Positions 8,978 to 18,279 of a DNA stretch of 64,000 nt are shown in pieces. Position numbers and translations under genes: made by a program. Position 1 is the stretch's first letter. Every line of letters starts with the position of its first letter. The notes below the pieces were generated by a model. The model was given only the letters and a program-made list of their open reading frames with translations. It was not told the origin of the DNA and ran no database searches. Source of the DNA: Rhizobium sp. BK376 (GTDB taxonomy: Bacteria; Pseudomonadota; Alphaproteobacteria; Rhizobiales; Rhizobiaceae); assembly GCF_004341625.1 (NCBI RefSeq), contig NZ_SLZG01000010.1, positions 1 through 64,000 of the forward strand. Reading direction: 5' to 3'.

Positions 8978-10222
8978 TCAGGACAGCGGCTTGATTTCCT
9001 CCGGCACAGCATAACTTTTGGAAATAATCTCGGCACGTTCTATAGGAAGTCCGGCTAGCTTAAGTACGCGCGATAGCTGGATGGCCATGTGACCCAGCCC
9101 ATGGTGATTGATCAACCGCTCGCGCGCCGCTGCAAGCGTTCGTTCTGCCAACCCACGGTCCGCGAGAACCTGCGGTAGCACCTCTGCCCATTGCATATCA
9201 CCAACCCGCACCGCCGCGCCGTTCGCGCTGCAATTCTGATAGATGGAATGGTCCGAAACGACGGTCGGAATGCCCGCAGCCGAATACTCCACCCATTTTG
9301 TATCGGTCTTGGCGTCATTGAATCGGCCCGGCCGCAGCGGTGCAAGCCCCCAATGCCAGCGCATGGCAGCAAGCTGACTCAAAAAACCATCGTAATCGCC
9401 TACCGCCGGCACATGCTCTACGCGTAGACCAAATTCGCCGAGCTCCGGTGGCGGCCGCAATGAGCCGAAAACCGTGAAATGCAGTTCCGGGTTGGCGATA
9501 AGAGCGGCAATGATGCCGGGCAACGCAAGTTGAAGATCTGCGGCATGACTCGATGAAGCCATATATCCGAATCGTGGTCTGCTAGGCGCGACCGAGCCGC
9601 TACCTGGGACCGGGTCGCTTGCACTGGCAATTTCGCCAGCGCACACGCTGGTTGCGAGTTGAGTATGCTCGCACAGTTGTTCACCCAGCTGCTTTGTCGA
9701 GAGGTAGACCGTGTCCGCTTTTTTGAGCAAAGCTCGAATTGCCTGCTGGCGCTCCGGCGCGCCATACTTTTTAGCCTTCTCGATACCCGCTTCCAGCGGG
9801 ACCTCAAAGAGGTTGTCGTCGATGTGATAGACGAGCGGTATCCCCTTGTCAGCGGACTTTTGCAAAAGTGTCTCCGCAAGTGAGCCGCCATAACGGCTCA
9901 CGAATACCAAATGTGGCGCCGCCTGCCGCCAGGCGTCGGCGAGGAGTTGCTCCGCCGAACGGCCCGATTTCACTGCCAGACGTTCGTCCTCTTCCGTCAA
10001 GATCACCATCCGCATGTCGCCAGCTGCTATGGCTGCATGGGCGGGACGAAGAAGGTTGATCTGAAGAGTTGCGCCGGCGGCGTCGGCGACTACCAATAAC
10101 CGGAGCGTTGCCTTCTGCGGATCAGCTGGTCCGAGCAGACGCCCGACCGGAGCGGACGCTTGCTGACGCAATCCAGCAATCGAGATCAGCCGAGTATACG
10201 AAGCCTCTATCCAACGCACCAT
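8978..10222 (-). CDS. Glycosyltransferase (GT4-like)
   Basis: A 414-aa protein with a GT-B layout. The first part contains LRLLVVADAAGATLQINLLRP near residue 40 and HLVFVSRYGGSLAETLL near 100. A middle segment VYHIDDNLFEVPLE near 130 is common in glycosyltransferases of O-antigen clusters. The C-terminal half holds HFTVFGSLRPP, WGLAPLRPGRFNDAKTDTKWVEYSAAGIPTVVS (shortened here to its key run WVEYSAAGIP) and a helical tail. No membrane segments are seen. It is a single gene on the minus strand with 344 bp after it and 484 bp before it. The start at 10222 has only a weak ribosome site. The sugar transferred is unknown. Confidence 0.7.
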   Translation of the reverse strand: MVRWIEASYTRLISIAGLRQQASAPVGRLLGPADPQKATLRLLVVADAAGATLQINLLRPAHAAIAAGDMRMVILTEEDERLAVKSGRSAEQLLADAWRQAAPHLVFVSRYGGSLAETLLQKSADKGIPLVYHIDDNLFEVPLEAGIEKAKKYGAPERQQAIRALLKKADTVYLSTKQLGEQLCEHTQLATSVCAGEIASASDPVPGSGSVAPSRPRFGYMASSSHAADLQLALPGIIAALIANPELHFTVFGSLRPPPELGEFGLRVEHVPAVGDYDGFLSQLAAMRWHWGLAPLRPGRFNDAKTDTKWVEYSAAGIPTVVSDHSIYQNCSANGAAVRVGDMQWAEVLPQVLADRGLAERTLAAARERLINHHGLGHMAIQLSRVLKLAGLPIERAEIISKSYAVPEEIKPLS

Positions 10223-10706
10223 GACTACATGCTCTTACCACTCAGATTGCCTATCGCGTTACACCAAGACTTTAGCGAGCCAATAGCATTCAGCGGGAGA
10301 AGCCAACAAATGAGTGGCTCTGCAACAACTAGACATGCCGATAGAACCTCCACGCAGCGATCATTGCGTTTGACGATGTCGAACAGATTCACAAGAAATA
10401 CTCAGCTTTCAGAATGAGGGCCTTAGCCGTTAACAAATAGTCCATGCCGTGTGAAGCTCCCACCGCTGCGATCCACACCCCGTTGACAGGCCACTTCAGT
10501 GTAAACAAACCTGCAGCCCACCTGAGGATTGGTCCGCTAGTGAGTTCACGTGAAAGGGCCAAACATCTCCGAATTCAAAGCGTTCCAACGACGTCCTCGC
10601 GTTCAACTGGAACACGGCGCATCTCAAAAACCGCGGCTGCTGCCGGATCGAATACTCAAAGCCGAGGCGCTGAATCACCATCCAACGCCTCTAGTCGGGA
10701 CGGCGC
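10223..10706. other. Intergenic region without a supported gene
   Basis: This 484-bp stretch lies between two minus-strand glycosyltransferase genes. A minus-strand frame of 61 codons (10496-10681) reads somewhat like protein (SLERFEFGDVWPFHV), but it has no convincing ribosome site or known family. It could be a relic. No hairpin or repeat stands out. Confidence 0.4.
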
Positions 10707-11717
10707 TTACCCCATGATCCGTCGCTTCAGGGAGCCCAAGGTTCCAAGTATACCAGTGCTCGCCGCGTGGGCGACAGCGGCAGCGGGGCCTTTCTCTTTT
10801 GCTAGCTTGGCCTCATAGGCCTTGACTGCAGCCGACCGAGCGCGGGCCGCCTCGTACACGGCTTTATGTTTAACAAAGCCGGCAGCCGAATCCATCGCCT
10901 CGTAGCGCTTAACCTGCTCCGGCGTTACCGGCCGCACCGGCCCGGCTCCAGCGTCCTTGAGTTCCTGGATTATTGACGGACGAACGTAGCCCAGGTTAAC
11001 CTCATTTTCGATCTGACTCATCGTCATCGAGCCGTTCTCGAGCATTATCCGAACCTCTTCCAGGAAAAGGTAACCGGTTGGATTATTGACATAGACCCAG
11101 GGCTGCGTGTTCATATCCGTCCAGTGAATCAGTCCGGTCTTGTTGGCCTCGTAGTGTTCAAGGCTGTTCCACTCGAACGGCACGCCGTAGTTGATCTCCG
11201 ACTCATCCAGAATGCACATGTCATAGAGCAGATCCTGATAGGTGTACTGCCCATCAAGGCCAGCGATAATCTTGACTGGATCCCAACCAGAAAGGGCCTC
11301 GCAATCGAGCAGCATCACTGAGCATTGCTTGACGCGCTTCTTTAGCGCACCCGGCTTGGATTGGTGCTGCGCCTGGTCGGGCAATTCCTCTTGAATAATT
11401 ATCTTGGCGGAATTGAACGGAAGATTCCACAACTCGCGGAAGTCACGGAACACCAGCATGTCGGCGTCAAGATAAATGGCACGGCCCTTATATCCCATCA
11501 ATTGCGGGATCGCGAAGCGTGTGAACGAGAACCCGGTACGCTTTCCTTGCCTGATGTCCTTGGGATCGGGCAACACCACATCGTCCATCGAGCGCAACTT
11601 AATATTCATGCTAGTATGGCGCTTGATGGAATGTTCCAGAACAGGGACAGCGAGAAGCTGTGATCGGTCCGCGCCTACGAATATATAGGCTGTATCGCTA
11701 TCATTCTCGTTCGACAT
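10707..11717 (-). CDS. GT8-like glycosyltransferase
   Basis: A 336-aa GT-A enzyme. The start at 11717 has a GGAG site six bases upstream and is preferred to one 13 codons earlier. YIFVGADRSQLLAVPVLEHSI opens the fold. AIYLDADMLVFRD near residues 80-93 carries the DxD metal and donor site, and VMLLDCEALSGWD and IHWTDMNTQPWV are the matching strands of the GT8/stealth-like glycosyltransferases. The last ~60 residues are Ala- and Lys-rich and helical (AYEAKLAKEKGPAAAVAHAA), perhaps a membrane-associating tail. It is divergent from the methyltransferase at 11970 across a 252-bp gap. The donor sugar is not predictable. Confidence 0.75.
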   Translation of the reverse strand: MSNENDSDTAYIFVGADRSQLLAVPVLEHSIKRHTSMNIKLRSMDDVVLPDPKDIRQGKRTGFSFTRFAIPQLMGYKGRAIYLDADMLVFRDFRELWNLPFNSAKIIIQEELPDQAQHQSKPGALKKRVKQCSVMLLDCEALSGWDPVKIIAGLDGQYTYQDLLYDMCILDESEINYGVPFEWNSLEHYEANKTGLIHWTDMNTQPWVYVNNPTGYLFLEEVRIMLENGSMTMSQIENEVNLGYVRPSIIQELKDAGAGPVRPVTPEQVKRYEAMDSAAGFVKHKAVYEAARARSAAVKAYEAKLAKEKGPAAAVAHAASTGILGTLGSLKRRIMG

Positions 11718-11969
11718 GCCTGTCTCCATTTCGATCCAAATTAATGCTTCGCTCAAGGGTCAGCTTTGTTTCTAAGCAGCTTTGATGTCGTAGGCAAGAT
11801 ATTCGCTCCGTCGTCCACTGAACCGAATTCGGATTGACAGTTTTTGATTTGGAATTTGGGCGACCTAGCGCATTCACGTTGCGGCAACCGATCGAACCTG
11901 AGCCTAAGCCGGATACTGACTTGAGTAAGAAGGCGCCATGAGATACAGAGCGGTCGAAAGGAAACGGAA

Positions 11970-12839
11970 GTGGACGTCTTGAAGAAGTTTTTTAGTTCTT
12001 TCAGCGGTAAATTCGCGAATCGCGCCAGTAGAGTGCTTTTCGCCCCGCCAAAGACCGAGACGACGGCGCACGCGACAAGCGAAGTCGAGATTCCTGGCGT
12101 TGACAATCTTCCTGACGACGAGCTGGAGCAACTGAATAAGTTGCTACCCTGGGCGGCTTTTGTACTGGATCGGAATGGACGAAAGTTCGGCGCAGCATAC
12201 TCTTCCACTAAGCGCAACTTGCCGCAAGCAATGCCTGATCCGCGTATCGTCGAGCTTGACCGGCGTATCCCGCTACGCGATCTAACCGTGTTCGAAGTCG
12301 GCTGCTTCGAAGGTATTCATACCGCCGCACTCGCGATGCGGGCCAAGCACGTGCTTGCCTGCGACAGTCGCATCGAGAACGTCGTCAAGACGATCGTGCG
12401 CTGTGCTATGTATGGCACGTCTGCCCATATCTTCCGCTGGAATGCTGAGGAGGACTTGCCAATCGGCGTTTCGCTTGACTGTGATGTGTTGCACCACGTG
12501 GGTGTACTTTATCACTTGACAGATCCGGTCGGACATCTAAAGACGCTTTTGCCGCGGGTGCGCAGGGCGGTTATGTTGGATACGCAGATCGCGCCGGAGG
12601 ACGCTAAGGTCCTGACCTATGAGAGCGGTGGACGGACATACCGATATCATCGTTATCAGGAGGCCGGTCGCAAGGAGCCGTTCGCTGGCATGCTGGATCA
12701 TGCCAAATGGATGTTTAAGAGCGACTTGCTCGCGCAGTTGAGTGAGGGTGGCTTCGGTTCAATCGATGTAGCTAAATTTCAGATGCAACGCAACGGCCCA
12801 CGAATCCGCATATACGCAACCCGTGACAGCGATCGTTGA
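11970..12839 (+). CDS. SAM-dependent methyltransferase
   Basis: A 289-aa protein with a GTG start at 11970 and an AAGGA site eight bases before it. LTVFEVGCFEGIHTAALAM near residues 105-125 is the SAM-binding motif I, followed by acidic VLACDSRIENVV. HHVGVLYHLTDPVGHLKTLLP matches the post-motif region of methyltransferases. It is the first gene of the plus-strand run that contains the exporter genes. It could methylate a glycan residue, for instance as a chain-end cap, or act on a sugar nucleotide. The substrate is unknown. Confidence 0.75.
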   Translation: MDVLKKFFSSFSGKFANRASRVLFAPPKTETTAHATSEVEIPGVDNLPDDELEQLNKLLPWAAFVLDRNGRKFGAAYSSTKRNLPQAMPDPRIVELDRRIPLRDLTVFEVGCFEGIHTAALAMRAKHVLACDSRIENVVKTIVRCAMYGTSAHIFRWNAEEDLPIGVSLDCDVLHHVGVLYHLTDPVGHLKTLLPRVRRAVMLDTQIAPEDAKVLTYESGGRTYRYHRYQEAGRKEPFAGMLDHAKWMFKSDLLAQLSEGGFGSIDVAKFQMQRNGPRIRIYATRDSDR

Positions 12840-12906
12840 GACGGATGGTGAAGGCGCTTCTTAAATGCGCAGCGTAAATTTAGGCAATTAGAAGGCCGTC
12901 AGAGCA

Positions 12907-13707
12907 ATGAGGCAGACATTCGGCGAGATGACACGCAACGCCCGGCTCGCGTGGGATCTGGCGCATCGCGATATTTCCGCACGGTATGGCAATTCCATCG
13001 GCGGTCTTTTATGGCTCGTGATCACCCCGGTGAGCTTCGCGGGGATCTACTGGCTTGTTTTCGGATATTTTATGCATCTCCAGTGGCTGGATCCTGTAAC
13101 AGGAGCGAAGGTACCCTACCTCGTGCCGCTGTTTGCTGGTTTGGCCACTTATCTTATGCTGACCGACGTAATCATGTCCTCGCTGTCGACGTTCCGGCTA
13201 AAAAGAGAATATGTGCGGCGGGCCGCAGTTCCTATATGGGTGCTTTGGCTGTCGACGCTTATGCGCGTTGCCGTCGGCTCAGCGGTCAATTTTTTGGTCC
13301 TGGCAGCGATGGCCATTATCGCTGGACTTATGTCGTTAAAGTCACTGGCTGTAATCCCGCCTGCGCTCCTCTTGGTGATAGTCGCAGCGACTGCGCTTTC
13401 CTTGTTTCTGTCGTTGCTCGGCCCGTTTTTCAAAGATCTTGACGAAATCTCGCGTATTCTCTTGCGAGTGTTGTTCTACACATCGCCCGTCACCTATCCC
13501 CTCAGCACTGTCCCTGAGCGCTTTGCTGGTTACCTATGGGCCAATCCGCTGACTGTACTGGTCGAGACCATACGCAATTCGTTCGTTTTCGGGTTGCCAC
13601 CATCTCCTTTGTCTTATTTCGTGATGTTTGCTTCTTCTCTGGCACTTTTCGCGGCAGGAATTTGGCTGTACTCGCGACTGAAGGGACCGATCGTCGATGT
13701 CGTCTGA
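12907..13707 (+). CDS. wzm: O-antigen/polysaccharide ABC exporter permease (Wzm type)
   Basis: A 266-aa integral membrane protein of the ABC-2 family with about six hydrophobic helices. The N-terminal cytoplasmic segment LAWDLAHRDISARYGNSIGGLLW is the characteristic coupling region. SLLGPFFKDLDEISRILLRVLFYTSPVTYP near residue 185 (key part FFKDLDEISR) is the family hallmark. It should form the channel that moves lipid-linked polysaccharide across the inner membrane with Wzt. The wzt start lies inside its last codons (11-nt overlap). Confidence 0.9.
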   Translation: MRQTFGEMTRNARLAWDLAHRDISARYGNSIGGLLWLVITPVSFAGIYWLVFGYFMHLQWLDPVTGAKVPYLVPLFAGLATYLMLTDVIMSSLSTFRLKREYVRRAAVPIWVLWLSTLMRVAVGSAVNFLVLAAMAIIAGLMSLKSLAVIPPALLLVIVAATALSLFLSLLGPFFKDLDEISRILLRVLFYTSPVTYPLSTVPERFAGYLWANPLTVLVETIRNSFVFGLPPSPLSYFVMFASSLALFAAGIWLYSRLKGPIVDVV

Positions 13708-14929
13708 TCTGCTTCTGGAGGCGCATGGTGTCTCCAAGTCATATTCCATGTCGTTATCGCCTCGTGAGCGCTTCTTTGAAGCGGTCTTTGGCTGGAAACC
13801 TGACAAGCCGCATCATGTGGTGTTGGAAGACATTGACATCGAAGTGCGGCGGGGTGAAACGCTCGGCATTATGGGCCGCAACGGCGCTGGGAAGACAACA
13901 CTCCTCGGTATTCTCGGCAACGTTATCGAACCATCTTCCGGTACCGTCACGCGCTACGGACGTATCGCTGTTCTTCTCGCCGTAGGTGCTGGCTTTAATC
14001 CACAATTCACCGGTCGCGAAAATGCCGAGCTCTTCTGCAGCCTTATGGGTCTAAGCAGCGCGGAAACCGCCGCACGCATGGGCGTTATAGCCGCGTTTGC
14101 CGATCTTGATGATTATTTCGACATGCCGCTGAGAACGTACTCTTCCGGCATGATGGCGCGTCTTGGCTTCGCTTGCGCGATCCACGTCGACGCTGACGTC
14201 ATCATCATTGACGAGACGCTGGCGGTCGGCGATGCCAGCTTCCGCGTGAAGTGCTACGAGCGTATCAAGCGCATGCAGGATAGCGGACAGACATTCCTGC
14301 TCGTCAGCCATAGCCCCAACCTGATTGCCAACTTCTGCACGCGCACGATCGTCATCGAGAAGGGGCGTAAGGTTTTCGACGGGCTTCCGCTCGAAGGTCT
14401 CAACGTTTATAAGGATATTCGCGAGAACCTCGCTGCTGCCAAGAAGCCGCTCCCGAATGTCGGCGGCTCCGACCTTGTGGCACCGAAGCTGCGGCTTGAA
14501 AACGTGCGCTTCAACGAAGTATCAAGTGGCGAGGGTGTAAAGCGCGGCATTCTGAGCTGTGACCTCCTCGCCGAGGCCAGCGTCTCAAACCCTGTTGTTA
14601 GCTTCGGCATACGCAACCAAGAGGGGATAACGATTTGCGGCTATGACAGCGAACATAACATAACCCAACTCAAACCAATGTCGACTGGCGAACGAATGCC
14701 GCTGGTGCTTGAGTTCAAAAATATCCTGCTGGCTGGAGCCTATTTTATCAGTGGCCGCGTGGCTGAGCGGGTGGGCGATGTGACGCTGACCCTAGGCACT
14801 CACCACAACATCGCTCGCTTCGATGTCGTGGGTAGGGGAACGAACGCGGGACTAGTTAATCTTAACGCAACGCTGACGATAGCCACTGAAGCGCACAATG
14901 AAACTGCTACGGAGACAGCAATTCGATGA
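13697..14929 (+). CDS. wzt: O-antigen ABC exporter ATPase with C-terminal glycan-binding domain (Wzt type)
   Basis: A 410-aa protein. Residues 1-245 are the ATPase, with Walker A GRNGAGKTT near 56, signature YSSGMMARLGFA near 150, Walker B DADVIIIDETL near 168 and the switch His in LLVSHSP. Residues ~260-400 form a beta-rich domain (LRLENVRFNEVSSGEG onward), like the Wzt C-terminal domain that recognises the finished, capped O-chain. That extra domain argues for chain-end recognition rather than plain transport. It overlaps both wzm (11 nt) and the next methyltransferase (4 nt). Confidence 0.9.
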   Translation: MSSDLLLEAHGVSKSYSMSLSPRERFFEAVFGWKPDKPHHVVLEDIDIEVRRGETLGIMGRNGAGKTTLLGILGNVIEPSSGTVTRYGRIAVLLAVGAGFNPQFTGRENAELFCSLMGLSSAETAARMGVIAAFADLDDYFDMPLRTYSSGMMARLGFACAIHVDADVIIIDETLAVGDASFRVKCYERIKRMQDSGQTFLLVSHSPNLIANFCTRTIVIEKGRKVFDGLPLEGLNVYKDIRENLAAAKKPLPNVGGSDLVAPKLRLENVRFNEVSSGEGVKRGILSCDLLAEASVSNPVVSFGIRNQEGITICGYDSEHNITQLKPMSTGERMPLVLEFKNILLAGAYFISGRVAERVGDVTLTLGTHHNIARFDVVGRGTNAGLVNLNATLTIATEAHNETATETAIR

Positions 14930-15681
14930 CAGCAACAACGACTGCGGAACGGCCTCAACAGCGACCGTCAGTATACAGCGTTCGGCAGGAACTTCCTCAT
15001 GGTCGTCCCTACGACCTCTACTACGCAGAGAAAGTTCCGCTGTTTCAGGTTTTTGAAAGGGCCGCGATGGCCTGGGACAACCGGGCACGTTCGGGGATGC
15101 TGCGAAATTTGGCCCGATCAATTGGAATTGGCAAACCCATGCAAGCCGCTGAATGCGGAATCTTTCGCGGACATTCGTTGGTAGCATGCCTGCGGATCGC
15201 GCGGGATCTGGGCATACCGGTTAACTTTATTGGGCTCGATAGCTTTGCCGGTCTGCCGTCGCTCGTCGAAGAAGATCTCAAGGTGGCACCTGAAAATGCA
15301 CTGTACCGGAAAAAGGTTCTATTCGACGATACTTCGCTGGAGGCCGTCAATGAACTCGTTACATCCGCCGGTTTTGCTGACCAAGCCAAGTTGGTCCGAG
15401 GTTTTTTCGTCGATACCTTGCCGACACTTTCAGAAAACCGTTACGACTTCGTCAACATCGACTGCGACTTGTACGCACCACATATCGAGTGCCTAGAATA
15501 CTTCTATCCCAAGATGAACCCTGGCGGCATTGTTTTCTTCGACGACTATCACTCTCACGATTTTCCGATGGCTAAAAGCGCCATCGACAAATTCCTGGAG
15601 GACAAACCGGAAACTCTCCTGCATCTACGGTTTGGACCTGAGGGTACCAACCACACGAAGTGCTACTTTGAGAAGCTCTAG
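14926..15681 (+). CDS. TylF/macrocin-type O-methyltransferase
   Basis: A 251-aa SAM-dependent enzyme of the TylF family (PF05711), which methylates sugar hydroxyls. AAECGIFRGHSLVACL near residue 67 is the SAM loop and FIGLDSFAGLPSL is the next strand. NIDCDLYAPHIECLEYFYP near 180 and GGIVFFDDYHSHDF near 203 carry the metal-binding Asp residues. It starts inside the end of wzt (ATGA overlap), so it is made together with the exporter. In ABC-dependent O-antigen systems a terminal methyl often stops chain growth and is read by the Wzt C-terminal domain; that role here is an inference. Confidence 0.85.
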   Translation: MTATTTAERPQQRPSVYSVRQELPHGRPYDLYYAEKVPLFQVFERAAMAWDNRARSGMLRNLARSIGIGKPMQAAECGIFRGHSLVACLRIARDLGIPVNFIGLDSFAGLPSLVEEDLKVAPENALYRKKVLFDDTSLEAVNELVTSAGFADQAKLVRGFFVDTLPTLSENRYDFVNIDCDLYAPHIECLEYFYPKMNPGGIVFFDDYHSHDFPMAKSAIDKFLEDKPETLLHLRFGPEGTNHTKCYFEKL

Positions 15682-15699
15682 CAGGGGAAGCAATGCCGC

Positions 15700-16197
15700 A
15701 TGCCGCAAAGCCTGATTATTGATCCGACCGCTCGCATCGATGAGCGTGCCGTCATTGATGCGGGCGTTGGCAGCATCACAATAGGGCGCAAGACCACAAT
15801 CGCCTCTTTTGCAATGATCCTCGCACATGGAGGCCACATTGAGATTGGCGACTTCTGTAGCGTCAATCCATTCTGCGTCTTATACGGTCATGGTGGTCTG
15901 CGAATCGGAAACTACGTGCGTATTGCAACGCATACCGTGATGATTCCGGCAAACCATGTTTTCGACGACCCCGACACACCAATCACAAATCAGGGATTGA
16001 CCAAGCTTGGCATCACGATTGGAGACGACGTTTGGATCGGCGCCGGAGTTCGAATTCTTGACGGAGTGACGATAGGGAACGGTGCGGTTATTGGAGCCGG
16101 ATCTGTCGTCACACACAACGTGCCAGAGCGAACAATTTTCGCCGGCGTTCCCGCGCGTAAGCTCGGAGAACGCGGCGCGAAGCCACCGACAATCTAG
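15700..16197 (+). CDS. Hexapeptide-repeat acetyltransferase
   Basis: A 165-aa left-handed beta-helix acyltransferase, with repeated six-residue turns (IDPTARIDERAVID, ITIGRKTTIASFA, IEIGDFCSVNPFC, ITIGDDVWIGAGVRI, VTIGNGAVIGAGSVV). The catalytic-type His lies in PANHVFDDPD near residue 85, and the C-terminal FAGVPARKLGER is typical of sugar O-acetyltransferases. It probably O-acetylates a residue of the surface polysaccharide with acetyl-CoA. It lies 18 bp after the TylF-type gene. An ATG seven bases upstream is out of frame. Confidence 0.85.
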   Translation: MPQSLIIDPTARIDERAVIDAGVGSITIGRKTTIASFAMILAHGGHIEIGDFCSVNPFCVLYGHGGLRIGNYVRIATHTVMIPANHVFDDPDTPITNQGLTKLGITIGDDVWIGAGVRILDGVTIGNGAVIGAGSVVTHNVPERTIFAGVPARKLGERGAKPPTI

Positions 16198-16314
16198 TGG
16201 GTTGCCAGAAATTGCACCAATGGTAAATGAGGGCACAACCTCAGGGAATGTCCATGTGCCCGAAACGACGGACAAATTGGGCTCACGGAAAAAGCAAAAG
16301 GTGTAACTGGGCAA

Positions 16315-18279
16315 TTGCGTATCGCTGTACTAGCGGGTGATCTTGATAAGGTAGGTGGACGCGCGCTGCGTCGGGCGCTCTGGCCCGCCTCGGTATGGCG
16401 GGCGGCCGGCTATCGGGTTGACATTCTCTTAACTCCGCCGTCACGAATGCGGCTGAAGCGCTACGCGGCACTCCTCGTGATTGATCCCTTTCGTGCTGAT
16501 GATCTAAGTTGCTGCGACGATGCGGTCGAGCTGGGCTTGGCGCTCCTTGTCGATGCCAATGTGCCCGGAGCTGGGCTGCCGAGTAGTCAGGGCCAGACAA
16601 GTTCAATTCCAGCGATCACTCGTAATTGCCTCGCATTGGCAACGATCGTGACGACCAGGTTAACCGCAGAGGCCGAAGAGCTCACGCGGCTTGTGCCGGC
16701 TGACATTCAGACGCTGGCTCTCCCCGATCCGCCCGAGGATACTGTTGACACAGCCCAATTGCTAAGCGCCTTCCGAGGGGATCTGCGCCGTGCCCGCATG
16801 CGCAGCCTCGTGTCATCTCTGCCACAGCGCTTGATGTCGCCGAGAAGTCCTTTCGCAGCCCCATGGCGCATGCTCAATATGGCCCGCTCAATACCCCCCT
16901 CGTGGTGGCTGACGCGCATACCCAAAGCCGTGGCGAGGCGGCTTGCGGCGCGGTTTAGATCGATTGCGGTAAAACTGTCCCCTAAGGCGGAACCAGGCCG
17001 CACGCCAAGAGCATCGCACCTTAGCGTCGTGACAACGTCCACCCCAGATGCCAGCCGGCAAACCATATCCCGAGTCGACCCGGTAACAAGTGCCCGGCAA
17101 TGGACGGGCGCTATCAAGCAAGCCCTGCAACAGGCTGCTACAGCCCGTCTCAAAGGTTCGCCGCCACGGGTTAAGGTCTTGGTCCTTATGGACCTGATTC
17201 AGGATCTTGATGTGGTCCTGCCAATTGTGGAGCGGATGCGGACTGACCGCCGCTTCGCAGTCACAGTCGCAATCACCGACTGGCTCGACAAGATTTCGCC
17301 GCGTGTGTCACGTGAATTGCTCGCCCGCTCCGTGGTCCCCTTGGTCATAACAAAGAAAGACGCCATCGAGGGTTTGGAACCCGATCTCGGCAGGATCGGT
17401 GCGGTGATCACTGCGTGTGAAACCAACCATCCGGCTCACCGCGTCCCCCATGCAGTCGTGCGCCGAGCCAATAATCGCGCCATTCCGACTTACACGCTGC
17501 AGCACGGGCTGGAGAATATCGGGCTGACCTATTTTGAACCCTACCCCGATCATGATGGCCCGATCGAGATGGCCTCGTCGACCATTCTGACCTGGGGTCC
17601 CGTCGAAAAACTGCCGGCAGAGGTAAATCCGACAATGCGAGCACGCTGTTTCGCTGTCGGGACACCGAAGCCACAGCAGCCTCCCCGGGTGGAATTGCCT
17701 CTTCAATCTCAGACTGGTCCCGTGGTGGCAGTGTTTGAGAACCTGCATTGGGAACGCTATACCGATAGCTATCGCGAGACATTCATCCGAGATCTGCGAC
17801 AAGTCGCGGCGGCACGTCCGGAGATGACGTTCCTGTTGAAGCCCCACCACGCTGGCAGATATCTGGCTAAAAACAAACACTTGCTGGCGGATGCGCCTAG
17901 TAATATCGTTTTGGCCGATCCTACAGTGTCGCCTTGGGAGCACTATACGGCCGGCGCAATTATCGGCTCTGTCGACGCCGTGATCACAACACCTTCTACT
18001 GTAGCCCTTGATGCCGCTGGCGCAACTTGCCCAGTCGCCGTTGTTGGTTATGGCATGACGTTGCCAGTGTATGAACCCTTGCCAATTCTGACTGATGCTG
18101 GCAGCTGGTTGAGTTTCATTGACGGGGTCCGCGTTGGTTCAAGCGAGCTGCAGTGTCGCATGAAAGAGTTTCGCATGCGACATGTGATCGAGGGCGATGC
18201 TGTCGGCCACATCCTCGACAAAATCGCTGCAGACGTGGGCCGCACCAGCGAAGGGAAGCGGCCAAGGCGAAGGGCATGA
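16315..18279 (+). CDS. Unrecognised 654-aa surface-polysaccharide protein
   Basis: It starts at a TTG (16315), the only usable start after the upstream stop at 16228, giving LRIAVLAGDLDKVGGRAL, a Rossmann-like opening. Residues ~1-150 form one alpha/beta unit and ~150-270 a basic, low-complexity linker. Residues ~280-640 form a GT-B-like module with VKVLVLMDLIQDLDVVLP, TYTLQHGLENIGLTYFEPYP, TFLLKPHHAGRYL and VITTPSTVALDAAGATCPVAVVGYG. The last elements resemble CDP-glycerol glycerophosphotransferase and capsule-synthesis proteins. I cannot name a function. It overlaps the next GT2 gene by four bases. A role in glycan assembly is inferred from the module and from position. Confidence 0.6.
   Translation: MRIAVLAGDLDKVGGRALRRALWPASVWRAAGYRVDILLTPPSRMRLKRYAALLVIDPFRADDLSCCDDAVELGLALLVDANVPGAGLPSSQGQTSSIPAITRNCLALATIVTTRLTAEAEELTRLVPADIQTLALPDPPEDTVDTAQLLSAFRGDLRRARMRSLVSSLPQRLMSPRSPFAAPWRMLNMARSIPPSWWLTRIPKAVARRLAARFRSIAVKLSPKAEPGRTPRASHLSVVTTSTPDASRQTISRVDPVTSARQWTGAIKQALQQAATARLKGSPPRVKVLVLMDLIQDLDVVLPIVERMRTDRRFAVTVAITDWLDKISPRVSRELLARSVVPLVITKKDAIEGLEPDLGRIGAVITACETNHPAHRVPHAVVRRANNRAIPTYTLQHGLENIGLTYFEPYPDHDGPIEMASSTILTWGPVEKLPAEVNPTMRARCFAVGTPKPQQPPRVELPLQSQTGPVVAVFENLHWERYTDSYRETFIRDLRQVAAARPEMTFLLKPHHAGRYLAKNKHLLADAPSNIVLADPTVSPWEHYTAGAIIGSVDAVITTPSTVALDAAGATCPVAVVGYGMTLPVYEPLPILTDAGSWLSFIDGVRVGSSELQCRMKEFRMRHVIEGDAVGHILDKIAADVGRTSEGKRPRRRA

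Noticed and set aside
8722..9036. A 104-codon minus-strand frame between two glycosyltransferases
   Set aside because: It runs into the end of the neighbouring gene, lacks a ribosome site and is rich in Arg, Cys and Ser without domain-like pattern.
10444..10818. A 124-codon plus-strand frame
   Set aside because: It overlaps the C-terminal end of the GT8-like gene antisense and is rich in Ser, Thr, Arg and Ala with no recognisable fold.
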